Shown here piece after piece: positions 1-8,450 of a stretch of 17,571 nucleotides of DNA; positions within the stretch are counted from its first letter, which is position 1; every line of letters begins with the position of its first letter. The position numbers and the translations under genes were made by a program. This DNA is from Goniomonas avonlea (taxonomy: Eukaryota > Cryptophyceae > Goniomonadida > Goniomonadaceae), in NCBI GenBank assembly GCA_003573635.1, contig QUTJ01031761.1, positions 1-17,571 of the forward strand. The letters run 5' to 3'. The notes under the pieces were generated by a model. That model saw only the letters and a program-made list of their open reading frames with translations. It ran no database searches and had not been told where the DNA came from.

Positions 1-83
<83 letters not shown>
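1..83. repeat. (TC)n microsatellite at the window edge
   Basis: Uninterrupted TC dinucleotide tract. With 84-338 it lies in what would be an intron of the RagA gene on the minus strand, where it reads (GA)n. I found no further RagA exon between it and the last visible donor. The window starts inside this tract, so it may mark an assembly break. Confidence 0.95.
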
Positions 84-86
<3 letters not shown>

Positions 87-338
87 AGACACCCATGACA
101 CACGACTGCAGTGCTTGCGGACATCGACACACATGGCAAGCACACAACTTATATGCCGTATACGAGTGAATGGTCTGCTTACAAACAGCGGACGAAACAG
201 AGCATCACCATGATCCGCACATCCCAACAATAACTACAAGCAGTAGCGACACAGAAACACGGTGATTGAACGAGGAACCACCGGCCAGCGGGAAAACCCG
301 CAAAAGGTTATTTCCACAATGCATTTGCAACCACGAAC

Positions 339-1471
339 CTGCAGCTGAGTTTGAACTGCTTGATGATGTTGCTAATCTTCTCAAATCGGTGTACATCTCG
401 ATGCTGGGCCTTGGTTGCGTGGGAAATCACAAGGAAAGTTGCTCGCTCAAACATAACCACCTGCCAAAAAATTCAACATCCCACCAGGGACAGCCAGAGA
501 ATCGAGAATTGACAAGCCGGCCCAAAATCAAGCAGTTTGCACCTCGTCAGCCTCGCAGATCTCCGCAAAGTGTGTAAGGTGCTGCTCCAGCACTTTGACG
601 TTGGGGATGAGAGAATATACGATGTGGGACCATGCCTGGCACGGATACATGAGCAAGTGCACAGTGCCCAGAAGAAAAGGACAGCAACAGTTTTCGAGCC
701 ACACCCGGTACAGTGTCTCATCCCAAATGGAAGTGCGGAAGCAGGAGATATCCACGGCAGGAAACATGCCCTTGAGCTGGGCCTCTCTTTGCAAAAATGT
801 CTGCGAAACCCACATGAGCAAGAAACACAACCCAAACAAGAACAGCGCACCGCTTCGCGCTGGGCTTCAGGAACCAAATCCATTTTGTGGATCAAGCAGA
901 ACACTTTTGCACCCTTGGAGTTCTGTTCGATGGCTTCTACACACGATTGGTAGTACCCCAAGTCTTTCTGTGGTTCTTATCAGCAAACACATTAGCTGTA
1001 GCAAGGATCCTACCTGGACTTCTCGGCTCTCAATGTCAAAGACATATATCAAAACTTCAACATTTCGGAAAATGTGGTCCCGCTGGCTCTGAAAGTAGTT
1101 TTCCATGAAAGCTTCTTGACTGCACACAAGCGTGAGTGTGGAACACGCGCTGCCAAAGTGCATTCACCCTCCGCAATCCCAGAGGTTCAGAATCAGATTG
1201 CCCAGGAATCGAACGTGCGAATGCTCGACGTCAACTGTGAAAAGAGGGTGAGTCACCGGGAGCAAGCAAGCAGTTCGGGCTCACTTGTGGCTCCGAGCCG
1301 AGTCGTGTCGCGAGCTGCAAAGGAGGTCAGGACATGGTGTTTTCGATGGACAAAAGTGCTGGAAATTGGCACACCGATGTAATTGGCGAAAATGATACTT
1401 CGCATCGACGTCTTGCCAGACCCGGAACGGCCCATCAACAGCACCTTCTTCCAATCTTGCTTGCTCCCCAT
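339..1471 (-). CDS. RagA/B-type small GTPase, 3'-truncated, 8 exons visible
   Basis: Rag-family GTPase (RagA/B, yeast Gtr1), which as a heterodimer with RagC/D recruits TORC1 to the lysosome or vacuole in response to amino acids. Exons on the minus strand: 1471-1375, 1314-1285, 1234-1168, 1119-1014, 967-851, 800-705, 635-543, 460-339. All junctions are GT-AG and all phases agree, giving 242 codons plus 2 nt. Visible motifs: P-loop GRSGSGKTS (residues 14-22), LGAT with the switch threonine (39-42), WDCGGQ (61-66), the Rag-type G4 motif HKMD (127-130), and [11 protein letters not shown] near the end of the G domain. Visible introns are 46-82 nt and repeat-free. Exon 8 ends with phase 2 after KQFKLSC. 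Human RagA has 313 residues, so about 70 C-terminal residues lie beyond the left edge; bases 1-338 hold only intron sequence. The start is the only ATG giving the canonical short N-terminus before the P-loop. The family call is certain; A/B rather than C/D rests on the close match along the whole G domain. Confidence 0.95.
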
Positions 1472-1684
1472 GATGCCTCCCTCGATGCTCGCAGGAAGCT
1501 GCGCCAGAGTTTGACACTGACTTATGATACCCGGCTTGGGGGAGTCTCGGCGGGGTGGGGGGGGGTCGGAGCGTGGGCGTGGGGTGCCAGTGTATGAAGA
1601 TGTTCCGATAGTGCAGACGATACGTTGCGCTCCATTGCCGGCTTTGTGCTTGCTTCGAGCATCCTAGGAACTGGCATTGTCGGC
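1472..1684. promoter_or_regulatory. Divergent intergenic region between RagA and the ARM-TIR-SAM gene
   Basis: 213 bp separate the two predicted start codons, which point away from each other. It must carry both 5' UTRs and core promoters, so a shared bidirectional promoter is likely (inference). It includes a G-rich stretch around 1547-1585. I see no clear TATA box. Confidence 0.5.
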
Positions 1685-4600
1685 ATGAGCAAGAGCGAAG
1701 AATGTTTTTCACCGAAGCTAGTTCTTCCTGGAGATCCACCGCCGAAGCCTCTTTCTGTTTGCTCCTCGGTTTCCCCCCGCTCACCGCGCAAATGGGGTGT
1801 CACAGTCGAAGTCGAGGAGTCCACATCAACTCGGGACGCGATCCTCAAAGCTGTGCTTGCATTGCGGGAGGCACAATCAGCCTGGCCGCTGCGCCAGCCC
1901 ACCACTGAGGAAAAGAATTCTCTCGTCTTCTTGGAGGGTGCAACGGAGAACTTTGACGGTTGTCAGCGGTTCGCGAGCCATGAGATGGCCGTAGACTGTC
2001 TTGTGGCTTACTTACCTGAACGTGGGGTGTCCACCAGTGAACACCAGCTATGTTCGTTGGCAGTCTCTATTCTAGCCAATCTCACGTCCACCTTGTACGA
2101 AACTTCAGATCTCCGGCAGCTTGTGTTTTCAGCTGGTGCTGTTCCTGGAGTTTTGCAGCTGCTCACGGATGGCTCCCAGGCCTCTCAGAAGCATGCCGCC
2201 CGAGTGGTTTGGAATCTTGCCTCTGACTTCAAGCGAGAACTCGTACTTGCTGACAGAGGAAGCCTGACGTCTCGTTTGCTGGCTCTCTGTACGAGAGGCA
2301 CGCCGAGTGCCAAGGCGTTCGCAGCAGCGGCTCTCGGGACTCTTGCGTACGACTGCTTAGCGAATGAAGCCGCTATAGGAGAGTCCGGTATTCCACAGCT
2401 CATCACGTTGCTAGGGTACGAGATCTCCGACGCCGAGCGTCGGACGACATCTTCAACGTGTTTGGGCAAGGATCATGATTGGCAAATCAACGCTGCGTGG
2501 GCACTCTGGTCCCTCGCCTTCAACATTGAGAACAGGAAGCGCATTCGTTCCAGCGGTGGCGTTGAGGCCCTTCGCGCGCTGTACAATAGGCTGCCAGAGA
2601 GCAGGTACTGTGACTCTCACCAATTTAGTCGCAAGTTTGTCTGGACAAGCTGACCCAGCAACAGGAAGGTGGCTGGCGGTGCTCTGTTGGTTCTCGGCGC
2701 GCCAATAAAAATCAAAGGTGTGCAGTTGCAAATCCAGTCCGAGTTTTTGTGTTGCGCATCGCGACACAGCGTTGTGTTGAGAGGCGTTGTGTGTGTGTTT
2801 TCTCTCTGTGTGTGGCAAGACCTCCCAGTTCCTGTCAACAGGGAAGATCTGCGTACCCCTGATAGAGAGTGCCCTTACTTTCACACTCAAAGGGGTTGAG
2901 ATCTCTGGCACTCCCTGATGGTGTCGCACCGTGCCCCTTACTTTCACACTCAAAGGAGTTTTTGTGCGAGTACGCGTGTTTTACCGAGAACGTATGCAAC
3001 TTGGAAACTGGGGCCATCCTCACATTTCATATCCAACTCTTTTGAGTGTGAAAGCAATGGGCACGGTGCGACTCCTCTATGAGTAGATAGAGATCTCAAG
3101 GCAGTAGCAGCCACGTTTTGTGACGACGTCTTGCGCCTGACCACACCTAGGCCTGACCACACCTAGGCCTGACCAGCAGCAAAGTGCGAGGCAGTGAGGG
3201 TGAGTGCTGAGGCAGTGAGGGTGAGTGCTGAGGCAGTGAGGGTGAGTGCTGAGGCAGTGAGGGTGAGTGCTGAGGCAGTGAGGGTGAGTGCTGAGGCAGT
3301 GAGGGTGAGTGCTGAGGCAGTGAGGGTGACGGGGATAGTCAAATGAATACACATTGATAGGTCAACAGTGCACAGCACGTGATGTTTCCGAGAATGATTC
3401 GGAAAGAAGGCTCTCAAAGGGGCGACAGCTCAAGCTGGCTCCACCGTTTTGTCATCAATTGAGATCACGTTCATTATCCGTTAGAATAAATGACCATAAC
3501 TTCTTTTGAAAGCGTGAAGACAGTTTGTCGCCAGTTCCCCCTTTCTCTCGTCCTAAAGGGGGGCGACAGGTCACCTTGGCTCTCCAGTTTTGTAATCAAT
3601 CGAGATCACGTTTTTTAGCTGTTCTAATCAATGACTACAACGTATTTTGAAAGAGTTGAGCTGCCGCCGCTCACGACTGTGCAGATGACCCGGAGGAGGC
3701 TCCGTCCCCGAGCGGGAGTGAGCGCCGGAGCAGCGCAAACGACCTCCTCTCCCCCCGCGTCGTCCTGAGTTTTCATGGTCCGTACGCTTTCTGTTCGCAC
3801 CGGTTACAGCGCCCACCCTCAACCCTCTGACATTGGTCAGACGCTCCCCGCCCTCTGACATTGGTCACAGCGCCCACCCCCCTCTGACACTGGTCAGACG
3901 CTCCCCGCCCTTTGACATTGGTCACAGCGCCCACCCCCCTCTGACATTGGTCCCATCCCCTCCTGACGTTGGTCCTACCCCCCTCTGACCTTGGTCCTAC
4001 CCCCCTCTGACCTTGGTCCTACCCCCCTCTGACCTTGGTCCTACCCCCCTCTGACCTTGGTCCACCATTGGTCAGAGGGCCACCCCTTCTGCCGTTTCTG
4101 CACTGGTCACAGCGCCCACCTCCAGCGTCCCCATCTGACACTGGTCACAGGCGAATCCCGGCCCGTTGTTGTGAAGTTGGCTGAGGCATTGCGAGAGGAA
4201 GGTGCGCGCGACCGCGTCACTTTGCCATTCAATCGCGAACTGAGCGACAAGTTTCAAACGCGTGGCACACAGTCATACTTGAATGACACAACCAACGTGT
4301 TGAACAGCACACCCGCCTACCTGCCTGCGTGATACGGAATGCGTGGATGAATGGCCCATGCAGAATCACGTGACACGATGCGGCAGGCTGGCAGGTGTAG
4401 GTGGACGAGGCCGAGGATGCAATGTGTCGTGCAGAAATTGTGTGACTGTGTGAACGAGACAGAATTTTGTGACACGATGCGGCAGACTGGCAGGTGTACG
4501 TGAGACCGATTGCAATGTGTTGCAGAATCGTGTGAACAAACCGTGGATTCGCTGTGCATGCAGAATTTTGTGACACGATGCGGCAGGCTGCAATGTGTTG

Positions 4601-7291
4601 CAGAATTGTGTGACAGTGTGAACAAGGCTGAGGATGCAATGGTCCATGCAGAATTTTGTGACACGATGCGGCAGGCTGGCAGGTGTACGTAGACGACGAG
4701 GCGCAGGAGCCCTCCGCGTCGATGGAGCCTCTGGTGAGAGCGATGGAAGCTGCGTCGGTCGTCTGCGTCTGCATGACAGAGAAGTACCGGGTGAGTCGCT
4801 CTGCTTCCAACGTGCTCCCTTTGCCCCCCCCCCGGACACGGTGAGTCGGACACGGTGAGTCGCTGTGTGAGTCGCTCCGCTAACGTGCTCCCTTGACACC
4901 CACTACACGCTCCACTAACGTGCTCCCTTTGGACACCGAGTCGCTCTACTCTAACGTGCTACCCTTTGGACACGGTCTGCACTCTAACGTGCTCCTTTTG
5001 CCCGCCCGCCACACGGTGAGTCGCCACTCTAACGATACGCTCTTCACTTGTGATTCGCTGGACTCGCCGTGCCTTGAAAGCTTTGACACGTCGCCGCCGC
5101 AGCGCTCCCTCTCCTGTCGAACACAGGCAGAGTTCGCGTACCTGACCTTGAAGAAACCCTTTGTGCCGCTGCTGCTGCAGCCGCTCTACAGGTAGGGTGT
5201 GGGTCTGCGTCTGCGTCTGCGTCCGTGTAGGCGCCTGTGTCTGCGACTGTTGTGTCTGCGTCTGCGTCTGCCTGTGCCTTTTTTTGTGCTGTGTCGGTGT
5301 CTGTGTGTGTCTGTGCCTGTGCCGTGTTTGTGTCTGTGTCTGTGTCTGTGCCCGTGTCTGCGTCGGTGTCTGTCTTCAGCCGCTCTACAGGTAGCTACGT
5401 GTGGGCCTGGGTGTGCGTGGGTGTTGTGCCTGCGTCTGCGTCTGCGTGCCTGCGTGTCTGCGTGCCTGCGTGTCTGCGTGTCTGCGTCTGCGCTCCTCCC
5501 ATTCACTCTCCCTCCCCTCCATTCTCACTCTCCCTCCCCTTCCCGCTCCCATTCTCACTCTCTCTCCTGCCTGTGCCTGTATCGGTATCTGTGCTTGTGT
5601 CTGCCTGTGCCCGTGTCTGCGTCTGTGTCTGTGTCCGTGATAGTGTCTGTGTCGCCTGACATGCTATTGTTGCGCAGACCGTCGGGGTGGCTTGCTGATT
5701 TTGTTGGGTCCAAGCTCCACTACGATTTCACGACAACGGACGAGTTCTCTGACCGTGCGCACGTGCGTTGCTCCTGAGTTCAGCCGAAAGGGGGTGGGCA
5801 AGGCTCGAGAAACTGCGTGTGTGAGCCAGGGAGCGGAGCGGAGGGAGGGAGTGGAGGGGGGGTGAGAGGAGGGAGAGAGTGGAGGGGTAGAGGGTGGACA
5901 AGGAGAAACTGCGTGTGTGAGCCAGGGTGCTGAGAGGAGGGAGGGAGTGGGGGGGGGTGAGAAGAGGGAGGGTAGGGGGAGAGGGAGGGGGGTGCCAACC
6001 ACGCGTGGCTTTTTTTTTGGGGGGGGGGTCAGCTAGGCAACACTCTGCCCACGAATGCTTGGTGCCTCGCGTAACCACCAACCTCCAGGATTTGCTGCGC
6101 GAGCTTGGGCGGGTGCACACTAACGTGGCAAGGAACCCGCAAGTGCTGCCCAAGGCGCGCACTCCCGGCTCGACGACTGTCCCAGAGCCACCGCCACTAC
6201 CTGCAGGCACAGTGCAACCCAAATCTACCGGTAAGCGCAGGGAATGTGTGTGGGGCGGACGGGGGTGTATGTGGGGCGGACGGGGGTGTATGTGGGGCAG
6301 TCGGAGGGTGGCGGGGGTGTCGAGAGATGGTCCTCAGAGGGAGAGAGGGGGGGAGGTGTTGCGATCGACTCTTTTTTCGCTTTCTTCTTGTTTAGAGTCA
6401 GACGGAGTGCTGTGTAAGAGGGCAGGGTGCTCGGCGTGGCTGCCCTCCCGTGCATGCGATGCCTTGTCTCTGTCTCTGTCTCGATGTCTCTCTGTCTCTG
6501 TCATCTCTGTCTGTCGTTTCTGGCTCTCTGAAACGACTCTCTGTCTCCCTGTCTCTTTTTCTCTTTGTCTCTGTCTTTGGCCCTGTCTCAGCGTCTCTGT
6601 CGCTCTGTCTGCCTGTCTGTCTATCGCTCGTGCAGCTTGGAGGAGCATGCGTGCGCAGAGTTATTGTCGTGGACAGTGTCGGAGGATCCGTCCCGTGATG
6701 AAGCTCTGAGCGAGAGTGCACGCCTGTGTGCGTACGTGCCCAACCTGTCTTGCTCGAGCGTTGCGTCCGCGGGTGCTGCTCGTGGTTGAGGTGAAAACGT
6801 GAAATTTGCCACTTGCCAGGTGCTGTCAAACAGTGGTCACCAGCGCAAGTGCAGAGCTGGCTGCAGAGCGCGCAGCTCTCGTCCCTTATCGACTGCTTCC
6901 ACCACGCTAACGTCGACGGACGAGGCTTGCTCGCTCTAAGAGGTCCGTCCGACAATGTTGTGTTTGTGTGTTTGCAAGGCGGCCGACAGACATTTGTGCC
7001 CTTTATTGACCGCGTGGCATTTTCGGAAGTGTCTCTGTCTCTGCCTCTGTCTCCGATTCTGTCTCGGTCTCCGCCTCTGCCTCTGCCTCTGTCTCTGATT
7101 CTGTCTCTGTCTCTGTCTCTGGCGCTGTCTCCCTCCAGTCTCTCACGACCTGCCCTCCTCCAGCGAGGTTGGACCGCGACTACACTTCCTTCGACGAGGC
7201 GCTCGACGCCATCACCGGAGGCATGGCAGTCCCCTTTGGCGCCGTGCTCGCCCTGCAGCACGAGCTTGCTGAGCTCGAGGACTACATGTAG
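1685..7291 (+). CDS. ARM-repeat / TIR / SAM-like domain protein, 10 exons
   Basis: Exons: 1685-2604, 4113-4201, 4675-4790, 5103-5191, 5678-5754, 6033-6230, 6396-6411, 6636-6727 (or -6715), 6820-6942, 7164-7291. All phases match, giving 615 residues ending in TAG. Residues 1-306 carry armadillo repeats (SLAVSILANL, HAARVVWNLAS, INAAWALWSLAFN). About 312-430 is a TIR domain: VVVKLAEALREEG, WQVYVDDE, ASVVCVCMTEKYR, CRTQAEFAYLTLKKPFVPLL, SGWLADFVGSKLHYDF. Glu385 in QAEFAY sits on the helix where TIR NADases such as SARM1 carry the catalytic glutamate. A proline-rich linker (PEPPPLP) follows, then a SAM-like domain from about 534 (WSPAQVQSWLQ, VDGRGLLAL). TIR domains cleave NAD or mediate signalling; here an NAD-hydrolase or innate-immune role is inference. 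SARM1 has the order ARM-SAM-SAM-TIR, so this order differs. ATG 1685 is the first in-frame start after the stop at 1595. Least certain: exons 5-8, and the ARM-to-TIR join across a 1508-nt intron. Confidence 0.82.
2895..3100. repeat. Imperfect inverted repeat (foldback element) in intron 1
   Basis: Two 67-nt arms, 2895-2961 and 3034-3100, align as reverse complements without gaps around a 72-nt loop. The strongest blocks are the outer TTGAGATCTCT, then GTCGCACCGTGCCC and CTTTCACACTCAAA. A further direct copy of the inner block lies just upstream at about 2866-2900. No coding potential was seen. It could be a MITE-like foldback or a solo hairpin in the pre-mRNA; no target-site duplication was identified. 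Confidence 0.8.
3135..3175. repeat. 16-bp tandem repeat, 2.5 copies
   Basis: Unit GCCTGACCACACCTAG starts at 3135, 3151 and 3167 (partial). It lies in intron 1, immediately before the 21-bp array. Confidence 0.9.
3188..3329. repeat. 21-bp minisatellite, about 6.8 identical copies
   Basis: Unit starts GAGGCAGTGAGGGTGA and repeats at 3188, 3209, 3230, 3251, 3272, 3293 and 3314 (partial) with no visible differences. As 21 is a multiple of 3, all frames stay open on the minus strand and encode a 7-residue periodic peptide. This lies in intron 1 of a plus-strand gene and is not considered coding. Confidence 0.95.
3415..3655. repeat. Diverged tandem duplication, 141-bp period
   Basis: About 100 bp beginning GGCGACAG at 3421 recurs from 3562. 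Shared blocks include ATCAAT.GAGATCACGTT and TTTTGAAAG. The offset is 141 at both ends of the match, so there is no net indel. The copies are clearly older than the 21-bp array. They are in intron 1; no ORF or known element recognised. Confidence 0.8.
3802..4062. repeat. Minisatellite carrying copies of the exon 2 acceptor
   Basis: Array with core CTCTGACNTTGGTC. The left part alternates longer units that contain GGTCACAGCGCCCACC (3863 and 3920, with a variant at 3802). The right part (3983-4062) is a regular 22-bp unit. The predicted exon 2 begins at 4113 inside the same string (GGTCACAG, then CGCCCACC, from 4105), and the exon itself contains CATCTGACACTGGTCACAG at 4132-4150. The array is therefore made from the intron 1/exon 2 boundary and its first codons. 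Confidence 0.85.
4371..4690. repeat. Intron 2 repeats duplicating the exon 3 acceptor
   Basis: The block TGACACGATGCGGCAGGCTG, followed by GCAGGTGTA, occurs at 4371-4400, 4470-4501 (one change, GGCAGA), 4571-4590 (cut short) and 4660-4690. Only the last continues into the TIR reading frame. Spacer blocks with GCAATGTGTTGCAGAAT and GTGTGAACAA are also repeated. Each full copy carries an AG acceptor and the first codons of exon 3, so these are potential cryptic acceptors. Confidence 0.88.
4789..5030. repeat. Intron 3 repeats duplicating the exon 3 donor
   Basis: The true donor (exon ends 4790, then GTGAGTCGCT) is followed by further GTGAGTCG copies at about 4841, 4855 and 5016 and a variant near 4867. 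They are interleaved with TAACGTGCTCCCTT-type units near 4809, 4883, 4917, 4952 and 4985. The array spans most of the 312-nt intron. Confidence 0.82.
5192..5677. repeat. Intron 4: GTCTGC/GTCTGT-rich tract with a copied exon 4 donor
   Basis: Low-complexity intron dominated by GTCTGCGTCTGC, TGTGTCTGTG and CCTCCCCTTC runs. The 18-nt string CAGCCGCTCTACAGGTAG, which ends exon 4 and forms its donor (5178-5195), recurs exactly at 5377-5394 inside the intron. Long plus-strand ORFs here are composition artefacts. Confidence 0.85.
5780..5975. repeat. Intron 5 purine-rich 96-bp duplication
   Basis: GAGAAACTGCGTGTGTGAGC occurs at 5807 and 5903, each followed by a GGAGGGAGGGAGTGG purine tract. A T8 run then G-rich run precedes the exon 6 acceptor at 6031-6032. 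The intron as a whole (5755-6032) shows no coding potential on either strand. Confidence 0.8.
6249..6300. repeat. 21-bp minisatellite in intron 6, 2.5 copies
   Basis: TGTGGGGCGGACGGGGGTGTA starts at 6249 and 6270, with a partial copy at 6291. It lies just after the exon 6 donor (6231). Confidence 0.85.
6462..6630. repeat. Imperfect (TCTCTG)n tract, intron 7
   Basis: Pyrimidine-rich TCTCTGTCTCTG-type repeats lead up to the exon 8 acceptor (GTGCAG at 6630-6635). They may have grown from the polypyrimidine tract. Confidence 0.8.
7027..7140. repeat. Imperfect (TCTCTG)n tract, intron 9
   Basis: Same composition as the intron 7 tract, placed upstream of the last exon's acceptor (CCTCCAG at 7157-7163). 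Confidence 0.8.
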
Positions 7292-7690
7292 AGCCTCCAC
7301 GGAGGCATGGCAGTCCCCTTCGGCGCCGTGCTCGCCCTGCAGCACGATCTTGCTGAGCTCGAGGACACACACATGCTTCCAGCGCTGACACATGAGCTCG
7401 GCTACATGAGTTGCTCCTCCATGTCGCCACCACGAGACTGGGGCATGGCCGTCCCTTTCGGCCCTGCAGCACGAGCTTGCTGAGCTCGAGGACTACATGT
7501 AGAGCCTCCAGCACTGCAACATGGCATGAGCTCGAGGACTACATGTAGAGCCTCCAGCACGCTGCAGCACGAGCTTGCTGAGATCGAGGACTACATGGAG
7601 CCACGGCGAGAGGAGTACATGTAGCCACGGCGAGAGGAGTACGTGTAGCCATGGCGAGAGGCATGGCGAGAGGACTACATGTAGCCTCCA
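7217..7690. repeat. Tandem copies of the terminal exon end and stop codon
   Basis: The last 75 nt of the ARM-TIR-SAM coding region (from GGAGGCATGGCAGTCCCCTT at 7217) recur from 7301, 84 bp on and in frame after the TAG. More decayed copies start near 7440, 7527 and 7561. The rest degenerates into GGACTACATGTAGCC and ACGGCGAGAGGAGTA units to about 7690. Copy 1 reads GGMAVPFGAVLALQHDLAEL, with one replacement (Glu to Asp) and one silent change over that stretch. Confidence 0.9.
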
Positions 7691-8450
7691 CGAGACTTCA
7701 CAGCGCTGCCACGCGAGCTCGAGGACTACGTGAGGTGCTACCACATGTCGCCACCGCGAGACTGGCGGCATGCCAGTCCCTTTCAGCGCCAAGCTCATGA
7801 TGTCGCTCCTGCATGTAGCCACGACGACAACTACATGTAGCCACGGCGTGGCCCAGCACTGCAACACACGAGGCTGTGCTGAGGTCACCACGTCGAGAGA
7901 CTCCAGACACAAGTCGAGACTCCACCGCAACACAATGTACAGGACAGGATTTGATATCACGTCACTTTAGAATCCATAATCCATTCACTGGTTCGTTCTC
8001 AGAGTCTGAGACGATGACAACCGAAGAAGCTGCCGACCCACGAGTGACGCAGCCGCCAGCTGAGACAGGGACAGCGATGAAGAGTGAAGAGTGTGTCCGC
8101 CCAGGCAGTGCAAGCCGTGGTCGTGCCATGATAATACAGGGAGGAAAAATCAACGTCTTTCCCTCCACAGGGTTTTTGACAGGGATGCAGCTGTAGACGC
8201 AATGGCACACAAGAGCACGACCTGGGCAGAAGGGTCCAGGGAGGAAACTCAACACCTTCCTCTCGAATGACAGCGGAGACACAAGGACACGCCCCGGGCA
8301 CAAATGGTCCAGAGGACAACACGAAGGCAGACGAGGTCTGACCGGGTAGCCTTCACGTGGCCAGTGTGTGTAAGAGAGAGGCGAGGTGAGGCGCGCGCGC
8401 GGGGGGGGGGGGGGGGGGGGCAAGCGACGACAGAAGCCCAAGCTCTGCCC
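7691..8450. other. Gene-poor region between two convergent genes
   Basis: The left part continues weak echoes of the terminal-exon array to about 7860. An open frame at 8014-8196 (plus) starts MTTEEAADPRVTQPPAETGT and ends at TAG. It has no recognisable domain and I do not call it a gene. From about 8100 to 8330, three diverged units share GGTCCAG, GGGAGGAAA and GCACGACC-type blocks; the clearest pair is offset by 73 bp (8233 and 8306). I found no AATAAA for the gene ending at 7291. Confidence 0.6.
8389..8420. repeat. (GC)n followed by a run of about 20 G
   Basis: Alternating GC runs into an uninterrupted G20 at 8401-8420. It is just beyond the predicted stop of the minus-strand methyltransferase and reads as poly-C in that transcript. 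Such runs form G-quadruplexes and are prone to sequencing error. Confidence 0.9.

Noticed and set aside
3077-3417. Minus-strand open frames encoding 7-residue periodic peptides
   Set aside because: They result from the 21-bp array having a period divisible by three and lie in an intron of a plus-strand gene.
3188-4062. CRISPR-like array
   Set aside because: Units abut directly with no unique spacers, and the host is eukaryotic; these are minisatellites.
5161-5777. Long Cys/Val/Leu-rich plus-strand frames
   Set aside because: They come from GTCTGC/GTCTGT low-complexity intron DNA; only the short TIR exon at 5678-5754 within this stretch is supported.
7962-8441. Minus-strand open frame of 159 codons and overlapping frames
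   Set aside because: Proline-rich, with poly-G and degenerate 73-bp repeats inside it; no splice or domain support and beyond the predicted methyltransferase stop.
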